From NCBI GenBank assembly GCA_022605405.1, contig JABYQQ010000019.1:851712-915711 (forward strand): 64,000 bases of DNA, given 5' to 3'. The translations under genes were made by a program, and so were the position numbers. Shown in pieces: positions 32,578 through 45,520 of the stretch. This stretch comes from Earliella scabrosa (lineage: Eukaryota > Basidiomycota > Agaricomycetes > Polyporales > Polyporaceae). Within the stretch, counting starts at the first letter, position 1. The number at the start of each line of letters is the position of its first letter. Below the pieces are notes generated by a model. That model had not been told where the DNA came from and ran no database searches. It worked only from the letters and a program-made list of their open reading frames with translations.

Positions 32578-34386
32578 GATGGGGTCGGTGGGTGAGTAGC
32601 GAATAGGATCGATGATGTCGATGTCGATGTCGACGTTGATGCGACGATAGTGATCGGCGCGCGAGGTGAGTCGGCTTGTTGAACAGTTGGCTAGGACTGT
32701 CACTGTCCGATGTCGAAATCGAAGTCGAAGTGGATCACACCAGGCGTAGAGGATAGCTGAGACGTGCGACTGCGAAGGTCGAACGGTCGGATACGGTGCT
32801 GTTGGCAGTTGCTCGTCGTCGTAGCGCGAGGAGAAGCTGCAGAAGGGCTGCGGCCGGCTGATATCCTAAGTGATCGTGAACGGCGATAGGTCGGCATGAT
32901 AGCACGACCCACACGGTCTAGCGTAGATAGCGCCTGAGAGCAGGAGGTGCGGATTTGGCAGGTGGAATCGCAGCGGAAGGCGGGACTCTGCATTGAGTCG
33001 TCGTGCGAGTGAGTAAGCCTGAACAGCAGAAGATAGAGTAGCGTGATTGTACCGAAGACGGATTGTTTGCACACACGAGCTTACGATCTCTTACAGTGGT
33101 CGCTAGCGGCGTGGACGCGAGAAGTGAGCGGCGTGGGTGGACATCGCGGGATTGTCGTGCATGGGAGAGATCTGACGGACAGAGTTCTTGTTACGCAGTA
33201 TAATGCATGCATCCTAATGCAACGATGATGCATGATGTCTGAGCAGGAAGCGACTGGATTGGTCAAGAGGACAGGCTCCAGAACGCAATGAGCTGCAAGG
33301 GCGAGCTCGTCGGAGGATGTAGGCGGTCAGCGAGTACGAGAGGCCGCGGAGCTAGAGTAAGAAATTCTGGCAATGACGACGAGGGTTCTGACTAGAGGAT
33401 GACTACGCGGAGAGAGTTGACAATCTCTGGCTAATAGGGACGGGAAGCGCTTGGGCGGTCGAAACAAGGTCTGGGTGCAATTCAGTCAAAAGGAGAAATG
33501 ACGTTGAGGATTACGGGAGCGATGGCGTGCGTGCTGAAGTCAAAGGAAAGTGGGGCAGGAGGAGAGGGAGACGCACCGATACACAGTCGCGCGACGCGCA
33601 AGGAGGTCTGGAGGGGAGATGGGCAGTGGATATTCCGAGCGCTGGAGCGCAGATTGGGCGGTTGGTAGATGGGAAAGAAGGTGGCTGGAGGAGGCAGGAG
33701 GGCACCAAGGATATGAGGAGGTCCAGGAGGGCGGAGCGAGGGCGATGCAGCATGGGAAGGGACCGCTGCGAGGGGCCGGGCGAGAAAGAGAAGGCCGGAC
33801 GGGCGGATGAGAAGGTGATCGTCGAGCGCGCTCTCACCCTCGCGCCATTCACTCTCGAGCACTCTCCGTCCTGTTGGCCATCGTTGCTGTCCGGCAAACG
33901 CGAATCCCGGAAAGCAGCTTGTCGGTTGCATGGAAGAGGGAGCGAGTCAAGCAAGCAGTCACTTTAACCGAGAGTCGGGGGAGAGGGAGGCTTGAAGCAC
34001 GACAGCGGGCGCGACGAGCAACGATCTGTCACATTGGACGATCATGAACGACTGTCAGACCCGTTCGCTCGCCGACGCGATCTCTGTCCGAGTCTGAGTC
34101 CGAGTGGTTTGTGGTACGCGTCGTCGGGAGCAGGAACTGGCGGGAGGCAAGACGCGAATCTCGCCGGAAGATGGCAACTGGAGACGCCGGGCCGAGAGAC
34201 GCGGGGCGCCGGCGCACAAGCAGCCGGGCGCCTGCGTGTCAAAGTCGCTGGGTGAGGACACCGCCTCATCCGCCTCCGCCGCCGTCTTCCTCTTCCTCTT
34301 CGCGCCTCTCCTCCCTCCCAAGCTCTCTCTCTCCCGCTCTCTCTCTTGCACCAAGACCTAGTCGAAACGCTTCACACTAGTACGCG
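32578..34386. other. divergent intergenic region, formamidase and G-alpha
   Basis: It holds both promoters. A GTCGATATCGATGTC-like direct repeat run lies near 32600-32640. The last 60 bp before the G-alpha ATG are CT-rich, as in many fungal core promoters. The overlapping frames of 33482-33967 on both strands are judged non-coding. Confidence 0.5.
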
Positions 34387-37300
34387 ATGGCTGCCGTCGC
34401 GTCCCGCTCGCTCTGGAACAACGCTGACCCGGACGACCCTCTTGCCAGGGCGCTCCAGCCCCCGTTCGACGAAACCCCCGAGGAGCGTGCACTGAGGATA
34501 CGCCAGCAGGAGGACGCGGTCCGGGTCTCGCGCGAGATCGACGAGGAGATTGCCCAGGCGAAGAAACTCTACGACCGTCGCAAGAAGGCCATCAAGATCC
34601 TTCTCCTTGGTACGTCCTCTCTCTCTGCTCCACTCCGCCACCAACGTCCGTCCAGGCCAAGCAGAGTCCGGCAAGAGCACAACACTCAAGAGTCCGTCTC
34701 CCTCTACTCTCGTCCCTACACGTCCCTGCTTACGCCCTCGCAGACTTCCAACTCGCGTTCTCGCCCCAGCACTTTGCCAAGGAGCGCGCCGCTTGGAAGA
34801 CCATCATCCAGCTCAACCTCATCAGGTCCGTCTCTCCCTTCTTTCCTCCACTCACCCCACCCATCCCAACCCGTCGTCCAGAAACGTGAAGCGTCTGCTT
34901 GAAGTACTCCAAGAAGAATGGGAGTCGTCCCTCCAGACGACCACCCCCGCCTCCATCGCAAAAGGCAAGGGCGTCGCAGGCCGCACCCCTTCCTCCCCCG
35001 GCGTCCGCTTCTCCACCTCCCCCCTCACCGACAACCACCGCCGCATACGAATGCGCCTCTCCGCACTCCTCCCCATAGAAGAGGAGCTCACAAAGAAGCT
35101 TCTCCCAGACGGTGGCGCCTCCAGCCGCGACGTCTGCGTTCGCGCCGGCAGCGGCTGGAAGGGCATCATGACCGCACTCACAGCAAACACCTCGACCATC
35201 CTCCCCGATGTCCCGCTCAAGAACCCGCCACTCGTTTCCGCTCTCAAGGGGAGCGCGTCCCGTCCGAGCACCGCCGATTCAAAGCACAAGGACAATCCCA
35301 CCGCCGTATTGGCCGCATGTAAGGATGACATCGTGACGCTCTGGGAGGACACCATCGTCCGCAGCGTTCTCAAGAAGCACAATGTCCGACTGCAGGACAT
35401 GCCCGGCTTGTGAGTCGCCCTTTTCTCTCTTCCCGCGGACGCTCGTCCTCAATCGCTCCAGCTTCCTCAACGACGCCGGACGCGTAGCCGCCATCAACTA
35501 CGAGCCAACAGACGGTCTGTCCCTCCCCGTCTCGTGTCTATCCGTCGTTCCCCTGATCTTCCCCGCAGACGACATCGTGCGCGCACGCGTCCGCACCCTC
35601 GGCGTCGAAGAGCACCATTTCACGATGGAGAGCGGTATGTACCTCGTCTTCATCCATTCCTCCATCCCCCCATTTTAGTGCTGTGCTCGCCACCCCCGCG
35701 CGCCCACCCACCGCGCCTGCGTCTCGCACTGCATTCCACCTGCGCGCCGAGCTAATCACCGCTTCCCTGGCCCACAGGGGCCCTCCCAGGCACCGAGTGG
35801 TACATCTACGACGTCGGCGGGAGCCGCAGCTGTGTAAGTCCCGTGCTCGCGGTTGCGCTGGAACGCTCATTCATCGACTGACCGACGACCGGGCGCGCAG
35901 CGACAACACTGGATACCGTACTTTGACGACGTGCAGGCGATCATCTTCCTCGCGCCGCTCGCGTTCAATCTCACGCTAGACGAGGACCCGAAGGTCAACA
36001 GGCTTGTGCGTGCGCTTTCGGATTGTTCATGGGGGCGTTTGTTTGACGCTGACTGTGATTGTGTGCAGGAGGACTCGATCACGCTATGGAGGGAGGTGTG
36101 CCAGAATGCGCTACTGGCGAAGACGACGCTCATTTTGTTTTTGAACAAGGTGTGTCCGTCCGTTCGTGTTGGTGCGGGTTCATAGGTGCACCGGGTTCGA
36201 GTTTTTTTCACGCGTTTCCGTATGCTCGGCTGTCGGGGATCCCGTGCGGTCCGCTCGTTTGGACCATCCTCGCGCGAGCGTGCGGAGGACGTGGACGTCC
36301 GGCCGGCCGGCGAGCCTGTCTGGCAGATGCGTGGTGCGCTGTGGTGTGTGGCACGCGTCGGTCGGGGTTCGCTCGCGGGTCGGAATGATCCTCGCTGGCG
36401 GGCAATGGGCATGACACATCCCGTTCACGCTCTGCGCGGCCGCCTCTGTCGCGTCCTGCGCTGTGCCAGTTTGGACCGGTGGCAGGCGGTGGTTGACGTT
36501 GACGTTGGCTGTGACTGGTGGCGGATGGTGGATGGTGGATGGGTGGATGCGCTGCGGACTTGCTCGGATGCTTGGATGCTCGGATGCTCGGATGGTTGGG
36601 TGTCCGTGTGTGTCTTTGTCTTGTGCTGTATTTTCTGCACTCGAGCCTCCGACATCTCGGAGCTGCGCGCGCGCGGTGTCTTGGGCCGCGAATTCGGAGC
36701 TGTGGTTCGGACGCGACGAGTGCTGACCACCACGTGTGTGTTTGCAGATGGACATCCTCCAGGCGACGCTCGCGGCGAACATCCGCGTCGTCAAGTACGT
36801 GCCCAGCTATGGCGACCAGCCAAACGATATCGCGAACGTCACAAAGTGTACGTGCCCCTCGCTCTCATGTTTGTGTGGGCGGTCGTTGCGGGCGAGCTGA
36901 CGGTTTGCTTGCAGACTTTCGGGACAAGTTCCGGGGGTATCACGTACGTGATTTCTGTGCGGTGAGGGTCCGGTGCGGACGGCTGACTCCGCGTGTGTGC
37001 GTGCTTGTGCTTGCAGAAACGACTGTCGCCCAAGGCACGCCCGTTCTATTGGCATGAGACGTCGGTCATTGTACGTGCTTTTTTGCTTTCGGCTTGTCTT
37101 CTCTTCATCTTTTGTTACTTCCGGGTCGGGTTCTGACTTATGCCGGTCTCGTTGATGCATGCTGTTTTCATCATCTTCTCTTCGTTTCTTTCTGCTCATC
37201 TTCGTGCGCTGCTTCTGTTCTATCTCCTCGGTGCGCAGGCGCCGCTCTGCGCCGCTGTCTCCTCGCTCTCCACCGTTGCTTTCGGTTCGGCTTCCTGCTC

Positions 37301-38011
37301 GCGCCGAATTCGTTGACGCATGCTGTTTTCATCACCTTTTCCTTCGTTTCTCTTCCTCATCTTCGTGCGCTCCTTCTATTCTATCTTCTCGGTGCAGGAG
37401 CGGCTGTGCTCTTCCTGGGTCGTGCCTGCGCACTTGTCACGATGACAACATTGAACGAGCGCGACTAACAAACCCTTTCGCGATGCAGGACACACGCTCG
37501 ACGGCTGCGATCCTTGTTGGCGGTGAGTGGTCCCACTAGTTCTTGCTCGACATGGGCGGCGCGCTGATCCCTCCTTCGTCCTTTCCCTTCTCGTCCCTTC
37601 CTGTCCCTTCCTGTATCGTTTCACTCTATCCGTCTATCGTCCGTGGTGCATGCTCATCGGGCTTCGCGCGCTGATCTTCCCGGACCTGCTTCCCTCGCTC
37701 CCGTCATCACTTCTTTTCACTGCACCCCTAATCCTGTCGACTCATCGCCCTATCGACGACCGACACATCGTCCATCTTCGCTCGCCCCGTTCCATTCCAT
37801 TCCATCATCGCTGTCGCCCTTCGACCCGTTCGTCAATCTGGTGCGCGCCCGGTCCTGCCTTCCGCCCTTCCATCTCCGCGGGCGCGCGATGTCTTTGCTG
37901 TGCTTTGTGTTCCTCCTGGTCCGTCGCTGCGATCCCTCGACGGGTGGGTTGCGACCGACAGTCCGCGAAGGCATCCTCCGAGCGCACCTGCAGAGCGTCA
38001 ACGTTATCTGA
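34387..38011 (+). CDS. atypical G protein alpha subunit
   Basis: Fourteen exons: 34387-34609, 34656-34691, 34744-34825, 34882-35409, 35462-35514, 35569-35634, 35778-35833, 35901-36005, 36069-36149, 36748-36847, 36915-36943, 37017-37070, 37489-37522 and 37962-38011; 498 residues, frame intact. Motifs: P-loop GQAESGKST (75-83); switch I RARVRTLGV with R314 and T317; switch II DVGGSRSC (341-348); NKMD (409-412); TSVIDT (468-473) for the usual TCATDT; C-terminus LQSVNVI. The catalytic Gln of DVGGQ is Ser345, so intrinsic GTP hydrolysis should be weak. There is no Gly2 myristoylation signal and no Cys near the C-terminus. A long insert in the helical domain and an N-terminal extension explain the size above about 350. 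Expected role: heterotrimeric signalling at membranes; partners unknown. Confidence 0.9.
37071..37488 (+). repeat. duplicated segment inside G-alpha intron 12
   Basis: About 90 bp near 37151-37241 recur near 37313-37400. Both begin GTTGAYGCATGCTGTTTTCA and end in CTCGGTG..CAGG, and both are pyrimidine-rich with an acceptor-like CAG. The duplication probably lengthened the intron to 418 bp. Confidence 0.7.
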
Positions 38012-39537
38012 GCTGGCTGTGCACGCGCTGCGCTCGCCCGCCCGCCGCCCGTGGAGCATCAGGGATTAGGACATCGAATATCGTCCTCGGATTGCGATCC
38101 TGATGCGCACGTCAAGGTCACCGCTGCGCGGCGCCAACGTCGGACGCTCGGAGCGAGCACCTGCTGTCGCTCGCGCGTCTGCCACTGGACGAAATGGGCG
38201 GACGCGCGTTCTCTGCACAGATCGAACCCCCGTGCTCGGTCCCGTGAACCCCTACCCCCCGCGTTTATGCTCGATTTTCTCTCGATGATTGGGAGGACTG
38301 GTCGTCCTTTCCTCCCATGCTTACGACACCTCCGCTCCGCCTGCGCGACCCCAATGACTCGGATGAACACGATCAACATACCCTACGCCCGCACACATAC
38401 CGCATACCGCACTCGCCCCTCGGATGTACCAATGCTGTTGTAATCCTCTCCCGCTTCGTCTTGTATACAGTACCCCGCTCGCATTTCGTGCTCGTCCCTA
38501 ACCCCCGCCGCGCCCGCACTAACTAACCCTTCCGCTCCCCTCTCTGTCTCGTCTCCGTCTCCGTCTCGTTGTCCCGTTATCGTCCGCTGCTCGTCGCGCT
38601 CGCTCTCCCACCGCCACCTCCGCTGTGTTACAAAGGATATATAGAGCTTCGTGAGCGTCGGACTTGTCATCGTCGTCGTGGCTTGTTCTGTATCTATATA
38701 TTGCGCGCGGACGTCCGTTTTGGGCGTCTGTGCGCGCGTCCTCCGTCGTCGTTGTATGTATGGTAGAGTATTCGCTAATCGTAATTGATTGCAGGTGTCT
38801 CGTCGTCTTTGCGTCGGCTTTGTTGGGTCTGGGAGAATCGTTACATCGGGGGGCTGGATGGAGACACGAACTGACAATGTTGTGCTGGGGCTGGGGCTGG
38901 GGATGGTCTCGCATCGTCGAACTGGGCCCGGGGCGGAGGAAACACCTGGGCTCCAGTGGTGACCTGTGAGTGATCATCTGCTACTCGATTATCCCGAGCT
39001 GATGACTCGCTGTTGGAGGACGCCTCTTCTGGGATACGATTTGCTTGCTTCTCAGGAGGGTCGACATCTCTAGTGGATAAGGTCTGGCACATTTCGAGTC
39101 TGACCGCGATCGTTCTTCAAGCACAGTGCTACAAGACCAACGTGTTTGCGCGCGCCTTGAGATCTTCCCTGAACCTACGTATCCCCCGACCGTAGTTTGC
39201 ATAACGTTCGCCACTGAGAAGTGCCGCAGATGACCGAAGCGTGCTTCTGCTCGTTGGAACTTGACGCGGTGCTGTACCTCAGGATCCCCGGCGAACAGGT
39301 GTTGTCATTGTGCGCATATTCCGCTCTCTACAGCCGTCACGGTTGTTACATTGGTTCATGCTTGATACGAAGACGGCTTCCGCGAAGGCAGTCTTCCGTC
39401 CGCCGAGCGGCCGCAACCCAAAAAAGGCACGGCGACCATGGCAAACAGCCCCAAACATGGCGTTCAGGGGAGCCGCTCTCGCCATCCGCTCTAAACTTAT
39501 GCTGCAACCCCGTCTCTGACGCAGAGATTGTCCACTC
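38012..39537. other. intergenic, no gene supported
   Basis: TATATAG occurs near 38640. Frames such as 38383-38877 (minus) are low-complexity, Arg/Thr-rich and unsupported. Confidence 0.45.
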
Positions 39538-40847
39538 ATGCATTCCACCTCTAACGCCTTCTCCACGTCGCCTCCGGCCGATATCCTCTGGCTTATAGTT
39601 GACGCCTTAGTCGCCGATATTGATTTCAAGTTAGACACCCCGAAGGCTCGGGCCTTCAGCTGGTCTCGTAGATGGGCGATGTGCAACTGCGCCCTCGTTT
39701 GCAAGGGAATGTCGCACCGAGCCAATTATCATCTATACAGCGCCGTCATCCTCACCGAGCCCCGGCAATTTTCATCCTTTGCGCGGACCATGGCCGAGCG
39801 AGGCGACCTCGCGCTCATGGTGAAGCACCTCACCCTCGAGACGCGTGCGTTTCTTTCTGAAGAGGAGCAACGCTTCGACGTACCCCTTCCACCACCGGTC
39901 ATCGCGCGACTGTCAAGCCTCAAATCTCTCGAGCTCGACGGTGGACGTGAATTGCCGGTCATGCCTCCGGCTGCGCTCGACTACGTGAAACTGTTCGCCA
40001 AGGCCTGCTCCGTTCTCGAGGATCTGTCCCTTACCGACTTTTGGTTCAGTTCATATGCGGACTTCGTTGGCCTTGTCTGGTCGTTCCCCCACATTCGGCA
40101 ATTGACTATCAACGGACTTAATGTCGACCAGCGCCGGGTCCGAAGGTACCGACCTAACATGAGCGAGGAGGACCGGCTTAGGGTCACAAGACTCCCCACT
40201 GAACCGAGACGCTTCAGCAATCTCACTTCACTCGTACGTAGTCTGCGCCTCTCGCTCTGGTATGACGTTGACGTCCGCAGATCCAGGATGGATCATTCTC
40301 ACTGGCTGTCCCGCACGTGGATATGTCTTCACGTGTGTGGGGCACGAATGTGACTAGTATCGTGCTTTCTTCGTGTGACGATATGAATCTCGAAGGTGAC
40401 TCTGTCCTAGAGCCTGGTTCGCGTGACATTTGCTGAGCATTGATCTTCTCTTCAGACCTGTCATCGTTCGTGCGTCTTGAACGGCTCATCATGATACAGC
40501 CGTCATGGCACCAAGCTGCAGCGGTCATTAGCAACATACGCTCGAAGCACCTCGCTGTCGTTGAAATTGAGCAAAGTGTGAAAGACATGCCATACGATTA
40601 TTTTTTCGACAACGTGGCGAACGCCTGTCGTGAGATGGATACCGTCCTTGCACAACCAATGTTCAGCAACTTGCGCCGCATCTCGTGGACGGTCATCTAC
40701 AGGTGGTACAGTAGGAAAGAGGACATTAAGAAATGGAACGGAGACCTCTCGATCTTCTGGCCGCGGGCGCGCGAACGTGGGATCCTGCATGCCAGTGCGC
40801 GGTGTAGTGAGTCTCGGCTGGTCTCACTGAGTTCCGCGGTCTGCTAA
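39538..40847 (+). CDS. F-box protein, three-exon family member C
   Basis: Exons 39538-40233, 40281-40395 and 40456-40847, with introns GTACGT...CGCAG and GTGACT...TTCAG; product 400 residues. PPADILWLIVDALV and NCALVCKGMSHRANYHLY form the F-box-like start. SSLKSLELDGG, FVGLVWSFPHIRQL, NIRSKHLAVVEIEQS and FWPRARERGILHASARC match the paralogues at 7002 and 23662, which share both intron positions and phases. In this copy intron 2 contains stops, which confirms that the equivalent in-frame segment of the 7002 gene is an intron. Predicted SCF substrate receptor; target unknown. Confidence 0.83.
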
Positions 40848-41712
40848 TGACTTACGATCCCTCCGACATAAGAGTGAATCGTGAAGTGCTGCCGTCGACC
40901 CGGGCCCGAGCCCGAGCCCGTCTGCACTCGCGCTGAAGCTGTCCACATACTATTGTGCTCCGTCAACATGGCCATCATCTTCGCTTGCCTCTACACCATC
41001 CTCGTCAACACCGCCGATGCCCATTGCCCGCGCCCGCAGTTTAGAGCAAGGACCTGCGCGGGACATCCACTTCACGCAACCTCAGAGTCAGTCAAGACGT
41101 GGCTCACCGTCACGGTAGGACATGCACACACCGCTCTCGTTTGGCGAGTGGAAGCGGGTCCATTCGTGCGTGTTTAGACTGGAGGGGCAAAGTGTCGGTC
41201 CTTCGCGAGGACTCGCCGACTCGGAGGCTTGGACTCAGTAGCATAGCTTGTAGCCCCACATACACGGAGCTCTTCCGGCATACATCTGGACTCCTTAACA
41301 CTTGACGAGCAAACATGTCGATAGATTCTACTCGGTAAAGAGCAGATCTCAACCAAGGAGATGAGGAGAATAACGATTGTGGACCCGTGTGGGTCCAATC
41401 GCGTCATGGGCGCCTACTAGTGCACGGTCTGGAATTGTCGCGCGCGTGTTTGTGCTGTCCTCCGTCATCCGCTTCCGCGAGTCGCAAACGGTCGCGTGCG
41501 CGAATCCATCGCAGCTCGAGCTCGAGGATGTTGAGTAGCAGGCGATCGGAAGGGTCATGGATGACGTCGTGCATCCGCTCCACGACGTCCCCCGCCCTCG
41601 CAGTGCGTCACCATCCCCGCCTCTGCCTATATAACCCCTGCCCGCGCTCGCTCTCCGCCACCTACTCTCTCTCCCTCAACTGACGACTACGCTACGATAA
41701 ACGATCTCCAAC
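40848..41712. other. intergenic region and promoter of the HAM1-like gene
   Basis: No supported gene. A TATATAA box lies at 41628-41634. A GGGCCCGAGCCCGAGCCCG run lies near 40903. Confidence 0.5.
41628..41634 (+). promoter_or_regulatory. TATA box of the HAM1-like gene
   Basis: TATATAA lies 79 bp upstream of the ATG at 41713 and is followed by a pyrimidine-rich stretch typical of fungal transcription starts. Confidence 0.6.
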
Positions 41713-44374
41713 ATGGACAAATCATCTTCTATCGCTGCCGCGTTCGACGCCGGCAAGCTCCCGTCTCAGCAGCAAATCTCTCAAGCCATCGACCACGCTC
41801 TCTCGTCCTCCTTCCTCACAAACGACCCCTCTACCGGCGTCGCGGAGCTTAGCGCACAGGGTAAGAAGCTCCAGGACGGCATCCGCATGCTCCTCTCTGC
41901 CTACAAGACACTCGGCGAGAACAAGAATTGTGAGTACTCATCTGCCTCCAGCTCACCATCCGTACCGACTACTCCCAGCCGACAACATCATCCAAGAGTC
42001 CCTATGGCATCTCTCCGAAACCGACCTGGCCAACACCTCGACGGCCGGCATGGACGTCGACTCGGACCAAGCCGCAGCCGACGCTCGCGCTCTCGCTCGC
42101 ACCCTCCGCACCCTCGTCTCCGTCGTCTGGGAGAACCTCTCTCAGGAGGGTCGCTCCGTCTTCCACGACTTTGCGTCCTTCATGCGCCTCGCCCTCGCAG
42201 ACGCTGCAGAGCATGTTGGGCAAGGCGCACAGACTGCAGCCAAGACCCTTCGCCAGGTCGACCAAGAAGTCCAGGAGGGGCAGAGGAACGAGCTCGGCGT
42301 CAAGCGGAAGGCCGAGGACGATCCCGATGACGCCGACGCCAGGGCCAAGTTCGAGCGCGTCATGGACTCGACGAAGGAAGCCGGCTCGAAGGCTATTGGC
42401 GCGGGTCAAGTCGCCGCCGCCACCGGCGAGGATCTTGCGAATCGCACGAGCGCGAGGTTACAGGACGCTTTCTACAAGGTGCGCTTGGTCTCTTCGCATG
42501 TCGTAGCTCGGTGGCGCATCTAGTGTGCATGTCTCTCGTGTTGCATGTGAGGACGTCGCTCCCGGATTGTCAAACACTTGGTCTGCGCCAGCGAGGCCAC
42601 GTCGTCGAGTTTCCCGAGCTCCTTGCATGTCGTCCCTGCTGATCCTAACCAAACGCTTGTGTCAGATTTGCGACCGCGCGCAGGGCGACGAGGCCTACCA
42701 CAACTCCATCTCCACTATCTTTGACCTCGCCCAAAAGTGGATCCACCGCTCGCTCGATGCAGCCGGCGACGTGAACCAGGCGACATCGCTCGACGCGTTC
42801 ATCGACGACCCCACGCCCGACAAGCATCTCGTCACCGCCATCCGCGGCCTCCGTCAGTTCATCGAGCGCCTTGCGGGAGACAAGTCCCTCGATGGCTTCT
42901 TCGCCGCCCTTCGCGTCTGCGGCGTCGATATTCAGCAGGACCCTGCGGTGCGCGGCTGGTGCGACAAGTTCATCGCGCACCTCCGTAAGAGCCTCGACGA
43001 GCGCGGTTACGTCCGCAGTGACGAGGCGCAGAAGACGCGCCACGACCTTCAGCGGGAGTGGAAGGAGCTCCTCGACAAGGACTCGGAGAAGGGCCGCAAG
43101 TGGAAGGAGGACGTCGGCGCGCTCAAGCGCGAGGCTGCCGAGTTCCAGCAGGGTATCGACCAGGACCAGGACCTGCGCGCAATCCGTCGTGCGCGTGCGC
43201 AGCTCGGCGATGAGCTTGAGGAGAGCTTGCTCGTGTCGGCCAAGACGGGTACGCAGTCGCTCATGGAGCGCGCGCCGTGGTTCTGGCAGGACATCTTCAA
43301 CGTCTACTTCCCAAAGATGATGGCGTACCTCAAGGACATTCCGATTCCCAGGTATGTCGTGCTCTCCCCTGGACGCGCCGCACATGCTGACGTACATGCA
43401 GGACCGAGTACAAGGACAGCGATATCGAGTTCGTGCTCGAGAACCTCGACGTCTCCACATTTGCGCTCCTCCCCGGCCACGCGTACATCCGCAACATCAC
43501 AGATATCGACATCAAGGCGCCCTCAGCGGGCCAGACGGACACGGCCGTGGGCTCGCTGACGCGTATCTATTTCCAAGGCCTGCAGATCCAGCTTAAGGAG
43601 GTATCGTTCTACTACCGCGACAAGACCGCGACCGTCGGCCCAGCCGAGTTCAACGGCCTCCTCGAGTTCACTCTCCCGCCCCAGGGCGTCGACGTGGACG
43701 TAGTCGTGCGCTCAATCCCGAGCTCGGCCGAGGGCCAGCGCGAGCGTGCGCGGCGGGGAGGCTTCCTCGACGTGCAGCGCGTGGACGTGAAGGTGTCGGA
43801 GGACATCGAGCTCGCGGTGCGGCAGTCGAATCACCAGATCCTCGTGTCCGTCTTCAAGCCGGTCATGGTCTCGCGTTTCCGGGAGGCGCTGCAGACGGTG
43901 CTCGAGCAGCAGATCCGGGGCGCGCTCGAGTGGGCAGACGCGTTCGCGTGGGACGTTGGACGGCGCGCGGAGGTGTTCGAGGACACGGGCTTGCCGCGCG
44001 GTGCGAGTCTCGTTGCGGGCGTGTGGTCCGAGCTTGGGCATCTCCAACGCCGGAGCGGGGGTGCGGGACTGTTTGGGGGCTGGAAGGCGACGGGCATGGG
44101 CGTGATCAAGGACGTGGAGGGGGCGCAGTTTGCGATGGGCGCAGAGCCGCAGGTGCTGTCGGGCGAGAAGCGAGGGCCGAAGGGTACGTTCGCGGAGGGG
44201 ATGGATGTCGATGTGCAGGGCAAGATCGAGAGCGCGAAGGGCGTTGCAGAGCAGGCGAAGGAGACGGTGCAGGGCAAGGTGCAGGAGGTAAAGAGTTGGA
44301 CGGACACGGTGAACAGGAAGGCGGGGGAGGAGCGGAGGACGCCCGGTTGGCAGAGCAAGGCCTTCGATCTGTGA
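41713..44374 (+). CDS. HAM1-like protein (BPI/LBP-like fold family)
   Basis: Exons 41713-41929, 41979-42478, 42666-43351 and 43402-44374; product 791 residues, frame intact. The N-terminal half is helical and charged. From the middle on it matches the fungal HAM1 N- and C-terminal domain pair as I recall it: WFWQDIFNVYFPKMMAYLKD, DSDIEFVLENLDVSTFALLP, YIRNITDIDIKAP and IYFQGLQIQLKEVSFYYRDK. This family is thought to fold like the tubular lipid-binding BPI/LBP proteins. The C-terminus is a helical tail rich in Glu, Lys and Ala (VAEQAKETVQGKVQEVKSW). Likely role: lipid binding or membrane association, with hyphal fusion suggested by the family name. Exact function is not known from the sequence. 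Confidence 0.78.
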
Positions 44375-45520
44375 ACGCGTTCGCGGCCCTTTGCTTCCGT
44401 CGCCGCTTGTTGTTCTTGTGCGGTCCGCTGAAAGTACACCGTGTATTAGTGTAATTGTATCCTAGTGACAGTGTCAGTACCGTTACTGACATTCTCATTC
44501 TCGGGCGTACACGGGACGCCGCTGCGTTCGCAGTGTGAGTGACGATCTAGAGCGACGATACTCATACCATAATCGACTTCCACTCGTTCAAGAACACGCG
44601 CGAACCAAGGTTGGCGGAATTCCTCGCTACGAGCTCGAAGCCCCCCATCGCGGAGGAACCATCGTGGCTTGTGATGCAACATGAGTCCTCGACCGCCGAC
44701 GCGATCGCATCTGTGTGGATCAGGCCGACAGCACCAGGTCCGCCGGGCTCGCGCTGTTGTCCAACGCACAGACGTCTACTGGCATGGAAGCGTGTACGGC
44801 TGAGCTGCTCGTATGGGCATTAATGGAGACGAGTGAGAGGATGCCAGGTGTGCGCCATGACTCGGTGGCATGTGGTTGGCGCTTTCGCGACGGGGAAGAT
44901 GACGAATCGCGGAGGGCTGCGTGTACAAGCATGGAACTTCTACTCACTATTGAGCCGTAACGACTGTTTTATCTGGGGTACCAAGCACAAAGAGACTGGG
45001 ATGTTGAGACTTGAGCTTGAGAGCTTGCGAGCATGTTGAGTGCGCGATTGCGGGCACGATTAATTGGAACGGCGCGGGCAGGGTCATTCGGGCAATTTTG
45101 GGGTCGTATTTCAAAGAGTTACGATACGAATCCAGAGATCGTTGACAAAGCAAGGAGTCATGCATTCATGTAGCGAGAATGAGGTGGAGTTGAAAAGACT
45201 CTCAGAGAGTTGTGCCAATGGGCGGCCGTGGATCGTTGTTTGTTGTTGTTGACTTCCGCCAGCTCAACCGAACTTTTCGAGTCGCTCGACCCTCGTACTA
45301 CGTCCCAAGCCTCAGACTACTTATATGAAGATGCTAGGTGAGCGCGGTTTATTGAGCCAGACTGTATGCACCAAGTACTGATACTGAAAAGAAACGAGCG
45401 TGCAGGTTCAATAACTGGAAGGATAACGAGTGTACTTGTAGCCTCCCCCGGCGAGGAACGATCAACATGCCTCGCAAGGATCTACTTCCGATAGCGTCCG
45501 ATAGTCCTCGCCCCCAGCAT
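44375..45520. other. intergenic between convergent genes
   Basis: 3' flanks of the HAM1-like gene and of the minus-strand BTB gene. No supported gene. Confidence 0.5.

Noticed and set aside
33482..33967. Overlapping long frames on both strands
   Set aside because: Neither has a family motif, signal peptide or splice-supported partner exon; the region is better explained as promoter.
36186..36965. 259-codon frame overlapping G-alpha introns
   Set aside because: It lies mostly in the 598-bp intron and crosses two G-alpha exons in another frame; the composition is non-protein-like.
37527..38069. 180-codon frame over the last G-alpha intron
   Set aside because: The last G-alpha exon lies within it in another frame, and the frame shows no domain.
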